DNA from: Streptomyces sp. Act143
Lineage (GTDB): Bacteria > Actinomycetota > Actinomycetes > Streptomycetales > Streptomycetaceae
Assembly (NCBI RefSeq): GCF_003143935.1
Contig: NZ_QFRX01000001.1
Location: 4,134,228-4,198,227, forward strand
Length of the DNA: 64,000 nucleotides
Direction: 5' to 3'
A program made the translations under genes and the position numbers. The notes beneath the pieces were generated by a model, which saw only the letters and a list, made by a program, of their open reading frames with translations, was not told the DNA's origin and did no database searches. Each line of letters begins with the position of its first letter. The stretch's first letter is position 1. Positions 52,337-60,343 of the stretch are shown here, in pieces.

Positions 52337-52591
52337 GTGCCAAAGCGCCGAAAAGCTGGAAGAAATCCCCGAGGTCCTGGAGACGACGACAAGAAGAATA
52401 AGTGGGTTTACAACGGCGTGGGAGTCTCCCCAGGTGCACCCGCACCCGCTGAAACGGAGGACGACTACCGGGACTGGGTGGAGGAAGGCCCGCAGACAGT
52501 CTCCTTGCCGGAATCAGAGCACGACACCCACGCACAGCGCGACACCGCTGATCGACCGGGCGATGCGTCTTCCTCAGGAAGCAACTCGTGA
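52337..52591 (+). CDS. Prophage cargo: small hydrophilic partner protein
   Basis: GTG at 52337, with AAGGAGG ten bases upstream, opens 84 codons: KRRKAGRNPRGPGDDDKKNKWVY and an acidic Ser-rich tail ending SSSGSNS. It follows the membrane protein by 11 bases and converges on the neck protein gene. No motif. Two-gene units of a membrane protein and a small soluble one recall toxin/antitoxin or effector/regulator pairs; this is a guess. Confidence 0.6.
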   Translation: MPKRRKAGRNPRGPGDDDKKNKWVYNGVGVSPGAPAPAETEDDYRDWVEEGPQTVSLPESEHDTHAQRDTADRPGDASSSGSNS

Positions 52592-52619
52592 GGCGCGACA
52601 ACATCTAGCGCGGCCGCAC

Positions 52620-52997
52620 CTATCGACCAAGCCGCAACGCCCTGCCCATGAAGTTGTTCGGCCTGGTCCCGGGATGCCGTACGACCTTCGCGAACACGAT
52701 CTGACCGTCGACCTCGAACCGTAGGGCTCGCGCGCGCCTTGCCCGGATCAGGTGGGGGCGGGTGCCCTCGAGGACGTACAGCGTGGCGGGGTGGTCGCAG
52801 GTGATGACGCCCTGCAAGCCGTCCCGGCCCTCCTCGATGTGCCAGTCGATGTACTGCGGCATGCTGCCCGGCGCGAGACCGCGGGCGATGTCCGCGACCC
52901 GGCTCGTGCGCCGGGCGAGGTTCCGCTCGACGATCCCGCCGCGCAGCCGGAGGAACCGCGACAGCCGGCCCTGATCCAGGCGTACTTCCACGCTCAC
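52620..52997 (-). CDS. Neck/tail-completion protein (HK97 gp10-like)
   Basis: A 125-residue protein. VRLDQGRLSRFLRLRGGIVERNLARRTSRVADIARGLAPGS near the start and LYVLEGTRPHLIRARRARALRFEVDGQIVFAKVVRHPGTRPNNFMGRAL are the known gp10-like tail-component pattern. GTG at 52997 overlaps the upstream stop in GTGA. It lies after the two connector-type genes, as expected in head-neck-tail order. Confidence 0.82.
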   Translation of the reverse strand: MSVEVRLDQGRLSRFLRLRGGIVERNLARRTSRVADIARGLAPGSMPQYIDWHIEEGRDGLQGVITCDHPATLYVLEGTRPHLIRARRARALRFEVDGQIVFAKVVRHPGTRPNNFMGRALRLGR

Positions 52998-53578
52998 GGC
53001 GACTCTCCCTCCGGACACGCGCACGACGGCAGCGCCACGGTGACCCGCTGCTCAAAGCCCACACACTGCCCCTGCGGGCCCACGGTGCGCATCTGGCCGA
53101 TGGTGTAGGTCTGCCCACGCCGGGCCGTGCTCGTTCCCGGGAAGCAGCACTCAAGGGCGTTCCACACCGCAGCCGCGTCCACGGCCAGGACCCGGGCGGC
53201 TTCCTCATGTTCCTCGCACGTCGGAGGACAGCCGCCCTCGCTGTAGGTCGGCGCGCACCGCAGGAGCGTGATGACGTACTCGGCGGCCGGACGGACCGGC
53301 GCGCAGTTGCGGCTGCCGAGGACGTCACGGGTCTCCGTCGGGAAGTGCGAGGTGGCCACCATGCCCGCGAAGTGCACGGTCAGCTGACCTGGAGTCACCG
53401 TCTTCCCGCACTCTCCCGAGCCGCAGTCGTCCCACGCCGGCGTACCCGCCACCACACACGACCGGCACGGGCAGCCCGGCTGATCCTCCACCTTGGCGGC
53501 CATCAGCGTCAGCTCCGCGCACACGCAGGCGAGGAGCTTCTCGGCGGTCTCGTGGATCACGAGCGGGCTCAGGGGCAC
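52994..53578 (-). CDS. Cys-rich neck protein
   Basis: A 194-residue protein between a connector and a gp10-like protein, so a stopper or tail-terminator role is likely. I count 16 Cys, often paired (ACVC, CPCRSC, ECC, SCACPEG). HETAEKLLACVCAELTLMAAKVEDQ starts it. GTG at 53578 lies inside the end of the upstream gene (eight-base overlap). Confidence 0.7.
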   Translation of the reverse strand: MPLSPLVIHETAEKLLACVCAELTLMAAKVEDQPGCPCRSCVVAGTPAWDDCGSGECGKTVTPGQLTVHFAGMVATSHFPTETRDVLGSRNCAPVRPAAEYVITLLRCAPTYSEGGCPPTCEEHEEAARVLAVDAAAVWNALECCFPGTSTARRGQTYTIGQMRTVGPQGQCVGFEQRVTVALPSCACPEGESP

Positions 53579-54375
53579 TGCTGCACCCTCGGATACCGGA
53601 AGTCGGGGCTGTAGACCCGGCTGGGGCTGGCCTGCCGGTATGGGTTGACGACCGTCAGCCACATATCGACCAGCGGCAGCCCGGTCCGGCCCTCGCTGTA
53701 GATGACCGTCGGGTCCGCGAGCTCCATCTCCACGCCCTGGCGCACCAGCCGCGTGAGGTTCCGGTTGGCCTTGCAGCCGCACGAGCCGCTGCCGCCGCAC
53801 CCCTTGAGGAGGTGGCAGGTCAGCTCGGACACCGCGGCGACGGCGGCCTCGTCGACCGGCAGGCCGATCCGGTACGTCACGGTGAACGTGTCCGGCTCGC
53901 CGGGCGCGGCCGCCATGTCCTGGCAGTCCGGCCAGCAGCCGCCGCCGACCCGCACCAGCCGGCCAGGGGCGTCGACGCGGTACTGCTCGGGCGCGAGGAC
54001 CTGGCCGCCGATGTTGACCTCGGTGACGTCGTAGACCGGGCCCGGCAGGTACACCTCGCACAGCTCGCCGCACGAGCAGTCCGAACGGCAGCCGCACACG
54101 CTCGCGTTGCGCCACTGGCCGTCTGAGCCGATGTACGGGATCCACGGGCCCGTGCCCGCCCCGGCCTGGAAGGAGATGAAGCTGGACGACTCCAGGCAGG
54201 CCCTGCGGCACGGTCGTACCGTGACCGGGCATGGGCCGATCCGGCGCCCGGACAGCGCCCACAGGATCTGCGAGGCGACGAGCGTCCAGCGCTCGAGGAC
54301 GTCCGCCTCGACGCCGTCGACGTCACAGCACAGGTTCGTTGGCCAGGCGTCGCATGGACCTGTCTCGATCGGCAT
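53569..54375 (-). CDS. Cys-rich head-tail connector protein
   Basis: A 268-residue protein with VEADVLERWTLVASQILWALSGRRIGPCPVTVRPCRRAC near the start and TEVNIGGQVLAPEQYRVDAPGRLVRVGG, GEPDTFTVTYRIGLPVDEAAVAAVSELTCHLLKGCGG in the middle, the pattern of gp6-like connectors (a beta face and a helical pair). I count 18 Cys, including CGCRSDCSCGELC. ATG at 54375 overlaps the upstream stop in TGATG. Confidence 0.75.
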   Translation of the reverse strand: MPIETGPCDAWPTNLCCDVDGVEADVLERWTLVASQILWALSGRRIGPCPVTVRPCRRACLESSSFISFQAGAGTGPWIPYIGSDGQWRNASVCGCRSDCSCGELCEVYLPGPVYDVTEVNIGGQVLAPEQYRVDAPGRLVRVGGGCWPDCQDMAAAPGEPDTFTVTYRIGLPVDEAAVAAVSELTCHLLKGCGGSGSCGCKANRNLTRLVRQGVEMELADPTVIYSEGRTGLPLVDMWLTVVNPYRQASPSRVYSPDFRYPRVQQCP

Positions 54376-55079
54376 CAGCGCCCCCGGTACTCGTAGTCGG
54401 ACGGCGAGGGGAAACGGGAGCGGATGACGCGGCCGACCTCGCCGTGGGCGAAGCTGTCCGGCATCGTCGACAGGAACGGCGTGGCCCGGCTGAAGCGGGG
54501 CCCGCGGTGCATGACCTTCACGTCCTCGATCTCCGTGCCGCCGATCTCGTTCAGCACGCCATACGCTGTCCGCTTGTGCAGCACCGCGATGTCGCGGCCC
54601 GCGTCCAAGGCGCGGAGCATCCCCGCCTTGGATACCGGCAGAGGCACGTGCAGCTCGTAGCACCACGGGTTCATGTACCCGTGGTCGACCAGGAGGTCAG
54701 CGGTCTCCCGCATACCGGCCAGGTAGGGGCCAGAGGCTCGGGCCGCGTAGTACTTCTCGACCTCGCGGACGGGCCCGCGGTGCAGCACGGGCATCGTGTC
54801 CAGCGGCTCCATGACGAACATGTCGTCGTTGGCGTACAGGAACGTGTCCGTGATCTCCGGGTGCTCGCAGGCCGCCCGCATCGCCGCCGTGGTGTTGGCG
54901 TACTTCGTGCCCGTCTGCCGCGTCGGAATGTGGCCGACCCCGCCCAGCCAGACCGGCTTGTACCCGACGATCCACACGCGCCGGTGCGGGAGGCACGCCT
55001 GCCAGCTTCTCAGCGCGTAGCGGAGCTGCTGGTTGGCGGGCTGCTCCCGCACCGGCACGACCAGGTCGAGGTCGGCCAC
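54375..55079 (-). CDS. Stealth-like sugar(-phosphate) transferase in the virion operon
   Basis: A 234-residue protein. YANDDMFVMEPLD near residue 80 resembles the YxNDDxF block of Stealth-family capsule hexose-1-phosphate transferases, and WIVGYKPVWLG near 38 and HRGPRFSRATPF near 190 fit a GT-A-like fold. GTG at 55079 lies two bases after the major tail protein stop. It has no membrane segment. Likely glycosylates a virion protein or alters host surface polymer. Family call is moderate. Confidence 0.68.
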   Translation of the reverse strand: MADLDLVVPVREQPANQQLRYALRSWQACLPHRRVWIVGYKPVWLGGVGHIPTRQTGTKYANTTAAMRAACEHPEITDTFLYANDDMFVMEPLDTMPVLHRGPVREVEKYYAARASGPYLAGMRETADLLVDHGYMNPWCYELHVPLPVSKAGMLRALDAGRDIAVLHKRTAYGVLNEIGGTEIEDVKVMHRGPRFSRATPFLSTMPDSFAHGEVGRVIRSRFPSPSDYEYRGR

Positions 55080-55081
55080 GG

Positions 55082-55786
55082 TCAGGACGCCAGGCAGAGG
55101 CCGCCGGTGACCGGGGTGTACTCGCAGACCGGCTCGGGCGGCGCCACCGTCGTGACGAACGTACGGCGGTGGCAGGTCGCGCCGAGCGGCGTGAGCAGCG
55201 GGCCCGGGGTGCCGGCCGCGTCCGTTGCCATGACGTCGTACGGGCCGACGCCCCAGCCGCCACCGGCCCGGGTCGCGCCGGTCAGCTGGAGCGTGACCGC
55301 CTCGCTGCCCACCTCCAGGTCGCCGAGGATGCCGTTGGTGACCCACGGCAGCAGGAAGTAGATCCACGCGCCGTCACCGGTGCCGTCGGCGGCGCAGGCG
55401 TCGGAGCCGAGGACCTCCGCCCAGAGTTCGAGGGCGAAACCAGAGTTGCACTGGAGCGAGCAGTCGTCGTAGCCGATCGGCCGGCCCGCGTAGTCGTAGA
55501 CGACGGGGTTACCGGTCGTGATCTCCAGGAACTCCGGGGAGACGCTGAAGAAGTTGACCTCCACGTCGTAGCCGTTGAATGTAGGACAACCGCGCTTGAA
55601 GCCGCACTGGCGGCCGTTGGCGGCCTTGTAGGTCACGTCGTCGCCGTCGTCGGTGTTCGGGTTCATCGCGACGCTCGCCAGGCAGTCGAAGACGAATCCG
55701 TTGTCCTCGCCGCAGACGGGCCGTCCACAGGCGTCGACTCGGGTCACGCGGACCGTGTCGAGGTTGGCGATCAGGGGACAGGTCAC
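55082..55786 (-). CDS. Major tail protein
   Basis: A 234-residue protein. GCPTFNGYDVEVNFFSVSPEFLEITTGNPVVYDYAGRPIGYDD near residues 70-112 is the tail-tube pattern with a helix between strands, followed by LELWAEVLG and a beta part ending GGLCLAS. About 14 Cys are present. GTG at 55786 has GGAGG six bases upstream and two copies of the 19-bp element within 85 bases, as expected of a highly expressed gene. Confidence 0.8.
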   Translation of the reverse strand: MTCPLIANLDTVRVTRVDACGRPVCGEDNGFVFDCLASVAMNPNTDDGDDVTYKAANGRQCGFKRGCPTFNGYDVEVNFFSVSPEFLEITTGNPVVYDYAGRPIGYDDCSLQCNSGFALELWAEVLGSDACAADGTGDGAWIYFLLPWVTNGILGDLEVGSEAVTLQLTGATRAGGGWGVGPYDVMATDAAGTPGPLLTPLGATCHRRTFVTTVAPPEPVCEYTPVTGGLCLAS

Positions 55787-55817
55787 TGGGGCCCTCCAGC
55801 ACGAAGCGTGCAGTGGC

Positions 55818-55836
55818 TCGGCCCACAACCAGCAGC
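55818..55836 (-). promoter_or_regulatory. Phage start-associated 19-bp element, copy 6
   Basis: TCGGCCCACAACCAGCAGC, one mismatch to the consensus. It ends 32 bases before the major tail protein GTG. Confidence 0.78.
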
Positions 55837-55851
55837 GAACGTGTGAAGCGC

Positions 55852-55870
55852 CCGGCCTAGCGCCAGCGGC
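55852..55870 (-). promoter_or_regulatory. Phage start-associated 19-bp element, copy 7
   Basis: CCGGCCTAGCGCCAGCGGC, one mismatch. It lies 34 bases upstream of copy 6, the only tandem pair in the window. Confidence 0.75.
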
Positions 55871-55913
55871 TGCGACCAGCATAGCCAGGAGACCCGCCTC
55901 GAACACCGCTGGC

Positions 55914-57893
55914 TTACGCCTGGTCAGGAAGCCGCCGTGAACGCCCGACGAGATCCGTGATCGCGTCGACCCACAACTTCAGCTCCTCGCGGGCCTGGTC
56001 GGCGAGGAACGCGCTGCGCGCCCGAGCTGCCATCGACGCCTTCCGGTAGCTGTCGCCACCGGCGTGCAGCTCGGAGACGGCTTCCACCCAGGCGGGCGGG
56101 TCCCAGCGGTCCAGGAACAGCGCGCCGTCACCGAGGGCCTCTTGCAGTCCGGGCGTGGGGTGGGCGATGACCGGGATGCCCGAGGCGAGCGCCTCGACGG
56201 CGGCCATGCCGTACGACTCGTAGATGCTCGGGGCGAGCAGGATGCGTGTGCGTGCCCACACGTCGCCGCGCATGTCCGACGTCTGCCCGATGATCTGGGC
56301 GTTCGGCGGGTGCGGGGCGAGGATCTGCGGGCCGTGGGAGCCGGTGACGCCGAGGAACGGCACCGTCGGAAGGGCTTCGGCGACCGCGTGCCATGTGTCG
56401 ACGCCCTTGTCCCGGTTGAGGTTGACCAGGGTGACGTGCTCGCCGGTCACCGGCGCACGGTGCTCGTCCGCGATGACTGGCGGATGCACGACCAGGCGCG
56501 GCACCCGGCCCACTTCCGGGTAGCGGGGCGCAAGGGACGCGACGACCCAGGCCGTGTTGTAGACGCACAGGTCCGGCAGCAACCGCAGCGCGCGGGCGTT
56601 GGTGTCGAAGTCGGAGTGCAGCAGCAGTACGGAGCGGGCTCGCAGCCGGCGTCCGAGGATCAGCGCCCGCTCGGCGAACCCGTGGTGAGAGACCATCACC
56701 TTCGGCCGCAGGGACCGCAGCAGGGCGGGCGCGGCCGTCGGGTCGGCCTTGCGGTGAGGGACACCGTCCACCTCCCACTGCGGGGGCGCCTCGGGCATCT
56801 GGGAGGCGACGACGAGGACGTTCATACCGGCCTCGTGCAGGGCCCGCATCATCGTCTGGAGCATCGTTTCTGACCCGGCCCGCCGGTACGGGACGCTGTA
56901 GTGCACCCACGCCACCACGTCGGCACGGGCCGGTTTCCGGGGTGCGCGTGCTGGGGCGGGGCGGTCCTTCTTGATGTCCTCGCAGACGGCTGTGAAGGCC
57001 CGCAGCCTGTCCGCGTGGTCGAGGCCTGCGGTGTGTGCTCGGGCCGCGGCCGCCGCCGCGGCGTAGGCGTCCGGGTCGGCCAGGCGCCGGATCTGCGCCG
57101 CCCACCGGTGCGGCTCATCGCGGGGCACGTAGGTGGCGGCGTCGCCGAGGGCCTCGCGGATGCCGGGAAGTGGGGCGGCGATGACGGGGATGCCGGACAG
57201 CATGGCTTCCACACCGGCCCGCCCGTACGACTCTCGCGCCGAGGGCATCAGCAGCAGCCGTGTCCGCGCGTACAGCTCGCGCGGGTCCATCCGGTCGACC
57301 AGCTCGACGTTCGGCAGGTCCAGCGGCACCGGCCGGCCGGTCCCCCGCACGACGAGGAACCGGGTGTCGGGCAGTTCGGCGGCGACGGCGGCCAGGACGT
57401 CGGCGCCCTTCGTGACGCTGCTGCCGTTCAGGGTGACGAGCCGGCCGGGCGTCGTCCGGTACCGGCCTGGGTCGATCGGCGGGGGCAGGACGACGGCGGG
57501 CCCCCGGTAGCCGCTGTAGTGGTCGCGGCACGCCTGGGACGGAAACCAGGCCAGCCGCGGCCTGCCGAGCTGCCGGTTGACGGACATGCCGTGCACGAGG
57601 AGCAGATGGGGCACGCCGCGTACCTGGGTGACGATGCCGGGGGCTCGGCGATCGCCGTGGTGGGAGACGACCAGTTCGGGCCGGACCGCCTCTGCGGCCC
57701 GCCACCAGTAGCCGAACGGCCACACCCGCACACCGTCTTCGGTGCGGACGGCGGCGGGTGCGGTCGCCGTGGTGGTGACGACGTCGACCTGGTGCCCGGC
57801 CTCGACCAGGCCCCGCAGATACTCGCGGGTGGTTACGTGGGCGCCCGTCGACGGCAGGCCGCCGTAGGCGGGCAGGAAGGCTAGGACGCGCAC
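55914..57893 (-). CDS. Double-domain GT4 glycosyltransferase
   Basis: A 659-residue protein made of two GT-B, GT4-type transferases in a row. Each half has the donor-site E(x7)E: SYGRAGVEAMLSGIPVIAAPLPGIREALGD near residue 225 and SYGMAAVEALASGIPVIAHPTPGLQEALGD near 580. Each begins with an acceptor-domain strand (MRVLAFLPAYGG and ADVVAWVHYSVPYRRAGSE). The two halves look like an internal duplication. It lies among fibre and tail genes, so it may glycosylate virion proteins or the host wall. Start is ATG or GTG at 57893, four bases from the upstream stop. Confidence 0.85.
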   Translation of the reverse strand: MRVLAFLPAYGGLPSTGAHVTTREYLRGLVEAGHQVDVVTTTATAPAAVRTEDGVRVWPFGYWWRAAEAVRPELVVSHHGDRRAPGIVTQVRGVPHLLLVHGMSVNRQLGRPRLAWFPSQACRDHYSGYRGPAVVLPPPIDPGRYRTTPGRLVTLNGSSVTKGADVLAAVAAELPDTRFLVVRGTGRPVPLDLPNVELVDRMDPRELYARTRLLLMPSARESYGRAGVEAMLSGIPVIAAPLPGIREALGDAATYVPRDEPHRWAAQIRRLADPDAYAAAAAAARAHTAGLDHADRLRAFTAVCEDIKKDRPAPARAPRKPARADVVAWVHYSVPYRRAGSETMLQTMMRALHEAGMNVLVVASQMPEAPPQWEVDGVPHRKADPTAAPALLRSLRPKVMVSHHGFAERALILGRRLRARSVLLLHSDFDTNARALRLLPDLCVYNTAWVVASLAPRYPEVGRVPRLVVHPPVIADEHRAPVTGEHVTLVNLNRDKGVDTWHAVAEALPTVPFLGVTGSHGPQILAPHPPNAQIIGQTSDMRGDVWARTRILLAPSIYESYGMAAVEALASGIPVIAHPTPGLQEALGDGALFLDRWDPPAWVEAVSELHAGGDSYRKASMAARARSAFLADQAREELKLWVDAITDLVGRSRRLPDQA

Positions 57894-57896
57894 GAC

Positions 57897-58172
57897 CTAC
57901 TGACCGCCGCCGGTCGAGCCGTCGCCTACCGGCAGCTCGTCGATCGGGACGACAGGCGGCGGCGTGCCCTCGGGCGGAGGTGGTACGTCGCCGTCTGCAG
58001 CGATGAACTCGGCCGCGTTGGCGTCGGCCTCCTCACGGGCTGCGGCGATCCGCGCCTGGTACTCCTCGGCGGTGATCTCCGTCCAGTCGTCCGGCAGCGA
58101 CGGGCCGGCGATCGGCCCGTCTCCGGTGGTGGCGAACGACAGCCCGTCAGGGGATGCGTAGTAGCGGGTCAT
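57897..58172 (-). CDS. Small fibre-associated protein of the EITAEEY type
   Basis: A 91-residue protein: RYYASPDGLSFATTGDGPI, then DDWTEITAEEYQARIAAAREEADANAAE, then a Pro-rich end. The EITAEEY helix and the short beta start match 39589-39891. It follows a fibre gene by ten bases. Likely fibre chaperone or fibre-tip partner. Confidence 0.72.
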   Translation of the reverse strand: MTRYYASPDGLSFATTGDGPIAGPSLPDDWTEITAEEYQARIAAAREEADANAAEFIAADGDVPPPPEGTPPPVVPIDELPVGDGSTGGGQ

Positions 58173-58182
58173 CCGTCCTCCG

Positions 58183-59472
58183 TTACGCCTGCGTGGTGGT
58201 ATGGATCGTGGCGTCCGACGTCCACGAGTTGATGGTGATCGTTCCGGCGATCACCCGGACCGCGCAGAAGAAGTGCAGCGCCAGGGTGCTGTTCGCGGCC
58301 CGGTCAAAGCCGGACTCCGATACGGAGCCGGCGTACCGCTCGCGCCTGGCCGTACCGAACGCCGTCAGGACGCCTTCGAGGGGCCGGATCTGGAGGGCGC
58401 CGCCGTCCTCCTGGTAGACGTAGCCGAGTTCGAACGTGGCCGTCGAGCTGGCGCTGATGTCGATCGAGGCGTGGACGTGCGAGGTGTACGACCACAGCCG
58501 GCACTCGTTACCGAGGAAGTTGGCGGGCACGTCGAACGCGACCACGGCGGCCACGCCGCCGGGCTGGAGGAATGCCCAGCCGCCGGTGGGGCCGATGTTC
58601 GACACCACCGGGTTCATGTGCTCCTGGTAGATGTGGTCCGCCGCGGTGTAGTGCTCGGGCGGCGTCCACAGCGCGCCAGTGTTGGGGTCGCACTTCAGCG
58701 TCGAGTGGTCGACGTCTGTGCAGTCCCAGTGATCAGCCCAGGCGTCCGAACCGGCGATCGGGAACGCGCGCAGCGGATCACCGGCTGTCCCATCGCCCTG
58801 GAGGCCGCAGCCGATGACGTCCGGCGGGACGTAGAGCCGGTTGTCGGCGCCGAAGGCCAGCCGGTTGCCTGCATCGGCCGACGGCGCGACGAGAAGGCCG
58901 GACGGGGACGCTTCGACGCCGTTCTGTTCGGGCGCCACGATGACGTCACCGGAGACGACGTACGGGTCTCCGGCTGTGCCGGTACCGGTCACCGTGACGT
59001 CCAGCGTGGTGGTGTCGGCGGCCTCCAGCGCGGTTCCGGCCGCGGCCGGGGTGTAGATCCCGCCGTCGGAGCCGATCGTCGTCTGGTTTCCCGCGTCGCC
59101 GCTGATGTCGGCCGCGATCACTCCGGTCGCCGGGTCGTAGTCGATGCCATCCCCGGCCGACAGGCAGCCGCGCACATCGGCGCACTCGACGAACAGACCG
59201 TCAGGGCCGGACTGGAGCAGGTTCGTTCCGCCTGCGGGCGGGGAGGGGTCGACGATGACGTCCGCCGTGACCGTGTACGGGTCCCCGGCCGCGCCGGTGC
59301 CGGTGAGGCCGAGGTCGACGGTCGTGGAGTCGGCGACGGCGAGCGCTGTCGGCTCGGCGGCGTCGGCGCTGATCGTGTACGGGTTGGCCGCGCTCCCGTT
59401 ACCGGTGACGGTGACGCCGGGGCCGGCGGTGACGCGGCAGTTGCACGGCGAGACGCCGCAGCACTTGGCCAT
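58183..59472 (-). CDS. Repeat-built tail fibre protein with Cys-rich start
   Basis: A 429-residue protein. ATG at 59472 gives AKCCGVSPCNCRVTAGPGVTVTGNGSAANPYTISADAA. Repeats follow (TVDLGLTGTGAAGDPYTVTADVIVDPSPPAGG, NLLQSGPDGLFVECADVRGCLSAGDGIDYDPATGVIAADISGDAGNQTTIGSDGGIYTP) almost the same as in 39893-41056, even at DNA level. The C-terminal 170 residues are distinct. GGAG lies seven bases before the ATG, the 19-bp element 31 bases before. Confidence 0.82.
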   Translation of the reverse strand: MAKCCGVSPCNCRVTAGPGVTVTGNGSAANPYTISADAAEPTALAVADSTTVDLGLTGTGAAGDPYTVTADVIVDPSPPAGGTNLLQSGPDGLFVECADVRGCLSAGDGIDYDPATGVIAADISGDAGNQTTIGSDGGIYTPAAAGTALEAADTTTLDVTVTGTGTAGDPYVVSGDVIVAPEQNGVEASPSGLLVAPSADAGNRLAFGADNRLYVPPDVIGCGLQGDGTAGDPLRAFPIAGSDAWADHWDCTDVDHSTLKCDPNTGALWTPPEHYTAADHIYQEHMNPVVSNIGPTGGWAFLQPGGVAAVVAFDVPANFLGNECRLWSYTSHVHASIDISASSTATFELGYVYQEDGGALQIRPLEGVLTAFGTARRERYAGSVSESGFDRAANSTLALHFFCAVRVIAGTITINSWTSDATIHTTTQA

Positions 59473-59502
59473 GAGAAGGCTCCAGGTGGAGAGCAGTCCC
59501 GC

Positions 59503-59521
59503 CCGGCCCACAACCAGCGGC
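59503..59521 (-). promoter_or_regulatory. Phage start-associated 19-bp element, copy 8
   Basis: CCGGCCCACAACCAGCGGC. It ends 31 bases before the fibre gene ATG at 59472. Confidence 0.8.
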
Positions 59522-59541
59522 GTCGATGCGTTCGAGGGTGA

Positions 59542-59847
59542 TCAGATGCCCACTGCGTGGGCGTGCACGGTGACACCGGCGGCGGGCGAACCCACGGCCA
59601 GGACGCCGATGCCGAGAATCGTCACGCCTGCTGAGGCGAGGACATTGACGGTCGTCGCCGTCGCACTGTTGGCGGTGATGGAGTGCGAGCGGAACGCGCT
59701 GGCTCCTTGGAGGCCGACGGTGACGGCGGGAGGCGACGAGAACGCACCGGCGGGCCAGGCGAACGTGACGTTGCCTGACCCATCGGTCACGCCGGTCGCC
59801 CGCTCCACGCGGACCGTCGTCGGGCTGTAGCGTCCCGCGGTGCTCAC
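59542..59847 (-). CDS. Small all-beta phage protein
   Basis: A 101-residue protein (RYSPTTVRVERATGVTDGSGNVTFAWPAGAFSSPPAVTVGLQGAS...NVLASAGVTILGIGV). The pattern DGSGNVTFAWPAGAFSSPPAVTVG is that of the small phage beta-sandwich called the H-type or fibre-tip domain. GTG at 59847 directly after the upstream TAA. Confidence 0.72.
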   Translation of the reverse strand: MSTAGRYSPTTVRVERATGVTDGSGNVTFAWPAGAFSSPPAVTVGLQGASAFRSHSITANSATATTVNVLASAGVTILGIGVLAVGSPAAGVTVHAHAVGI

Positions 59848-60321
59848 TTAGATCTCTCGGGTGCTCGTCACGAGGAAATCGGACCCGGCGACGCCGGTGA
59901 ACACGAACGCGTCCTGCAGCGACTCGCCCGCGTCGCCGCCCCGGTCCACGCCCCACGTCAGGGAGGTTCCGGCCGCCACGGTGACGGCCGTGCCGCCTCC
60001 GATAGCAACGGTCGGGGATCCTGCGTAGACGACCAGGGTCACGGAGCGGGCGCCGGCCGGGATGGTGATGTTGCCCGCGCCGGTCTGCCGCTGGATCGTG
60101 GAGTCGATCTGCGGGTTCGGCGCGGGGGCCTGCTCGGCGTCACAGCGCACCACCGTGCCCGTGGGCACGTAGGGCGTCGCGCCGTCCAGGGTGGTGTCGG
60201 TGACGACCGTCGCGCCGTCCTCGGTGCTGTAGCGCCGCAGGAAGCTGCCGGCGTCGTCGCACAGGATCTCGTACTCGTCATCGGGCGTGGCCGCTGCCAC
60301 GCTTCCGCTGGTACCGGACAT
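59848..60321 (-). CDS. Virion beta-domain protein
   Basis: A 157-residue protein. The first 60 residues (DDEYEILCDDAGSFLRRYSTEDGATVVTDTTLDGATPYVPTGTVVRC) and the last 90 (GNITIPAGARSVTLVVYAGSPTVAIGGGTAVTVAAGTSLTWGVDRGGD) are two beta domains. Both recur in the large protein at 62945 (TELDGSTPYTPQGEVSVC; VPIPAGVTMTWSV). Probable decoration or fibre protein. Confidence 0.68.
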   Translation of the reverse strand: MSGTSGSVAAATPDDEYEILCDDAGSFLRRYSTEDGATVVTDTTLDGATPYVPTGTVVRCDAEQAPAPNPQIDSTIQRQTGAGNITIPAGARSVTLVVYAGSPTVAIGGGTAVTVAAGTSLTWGVDRGGDAGESLQDAFVFTGVAGSDFLVTSTREI

Positions 60322-60343
60322 GGGCGGAGTCTCCTCGGTGCGG

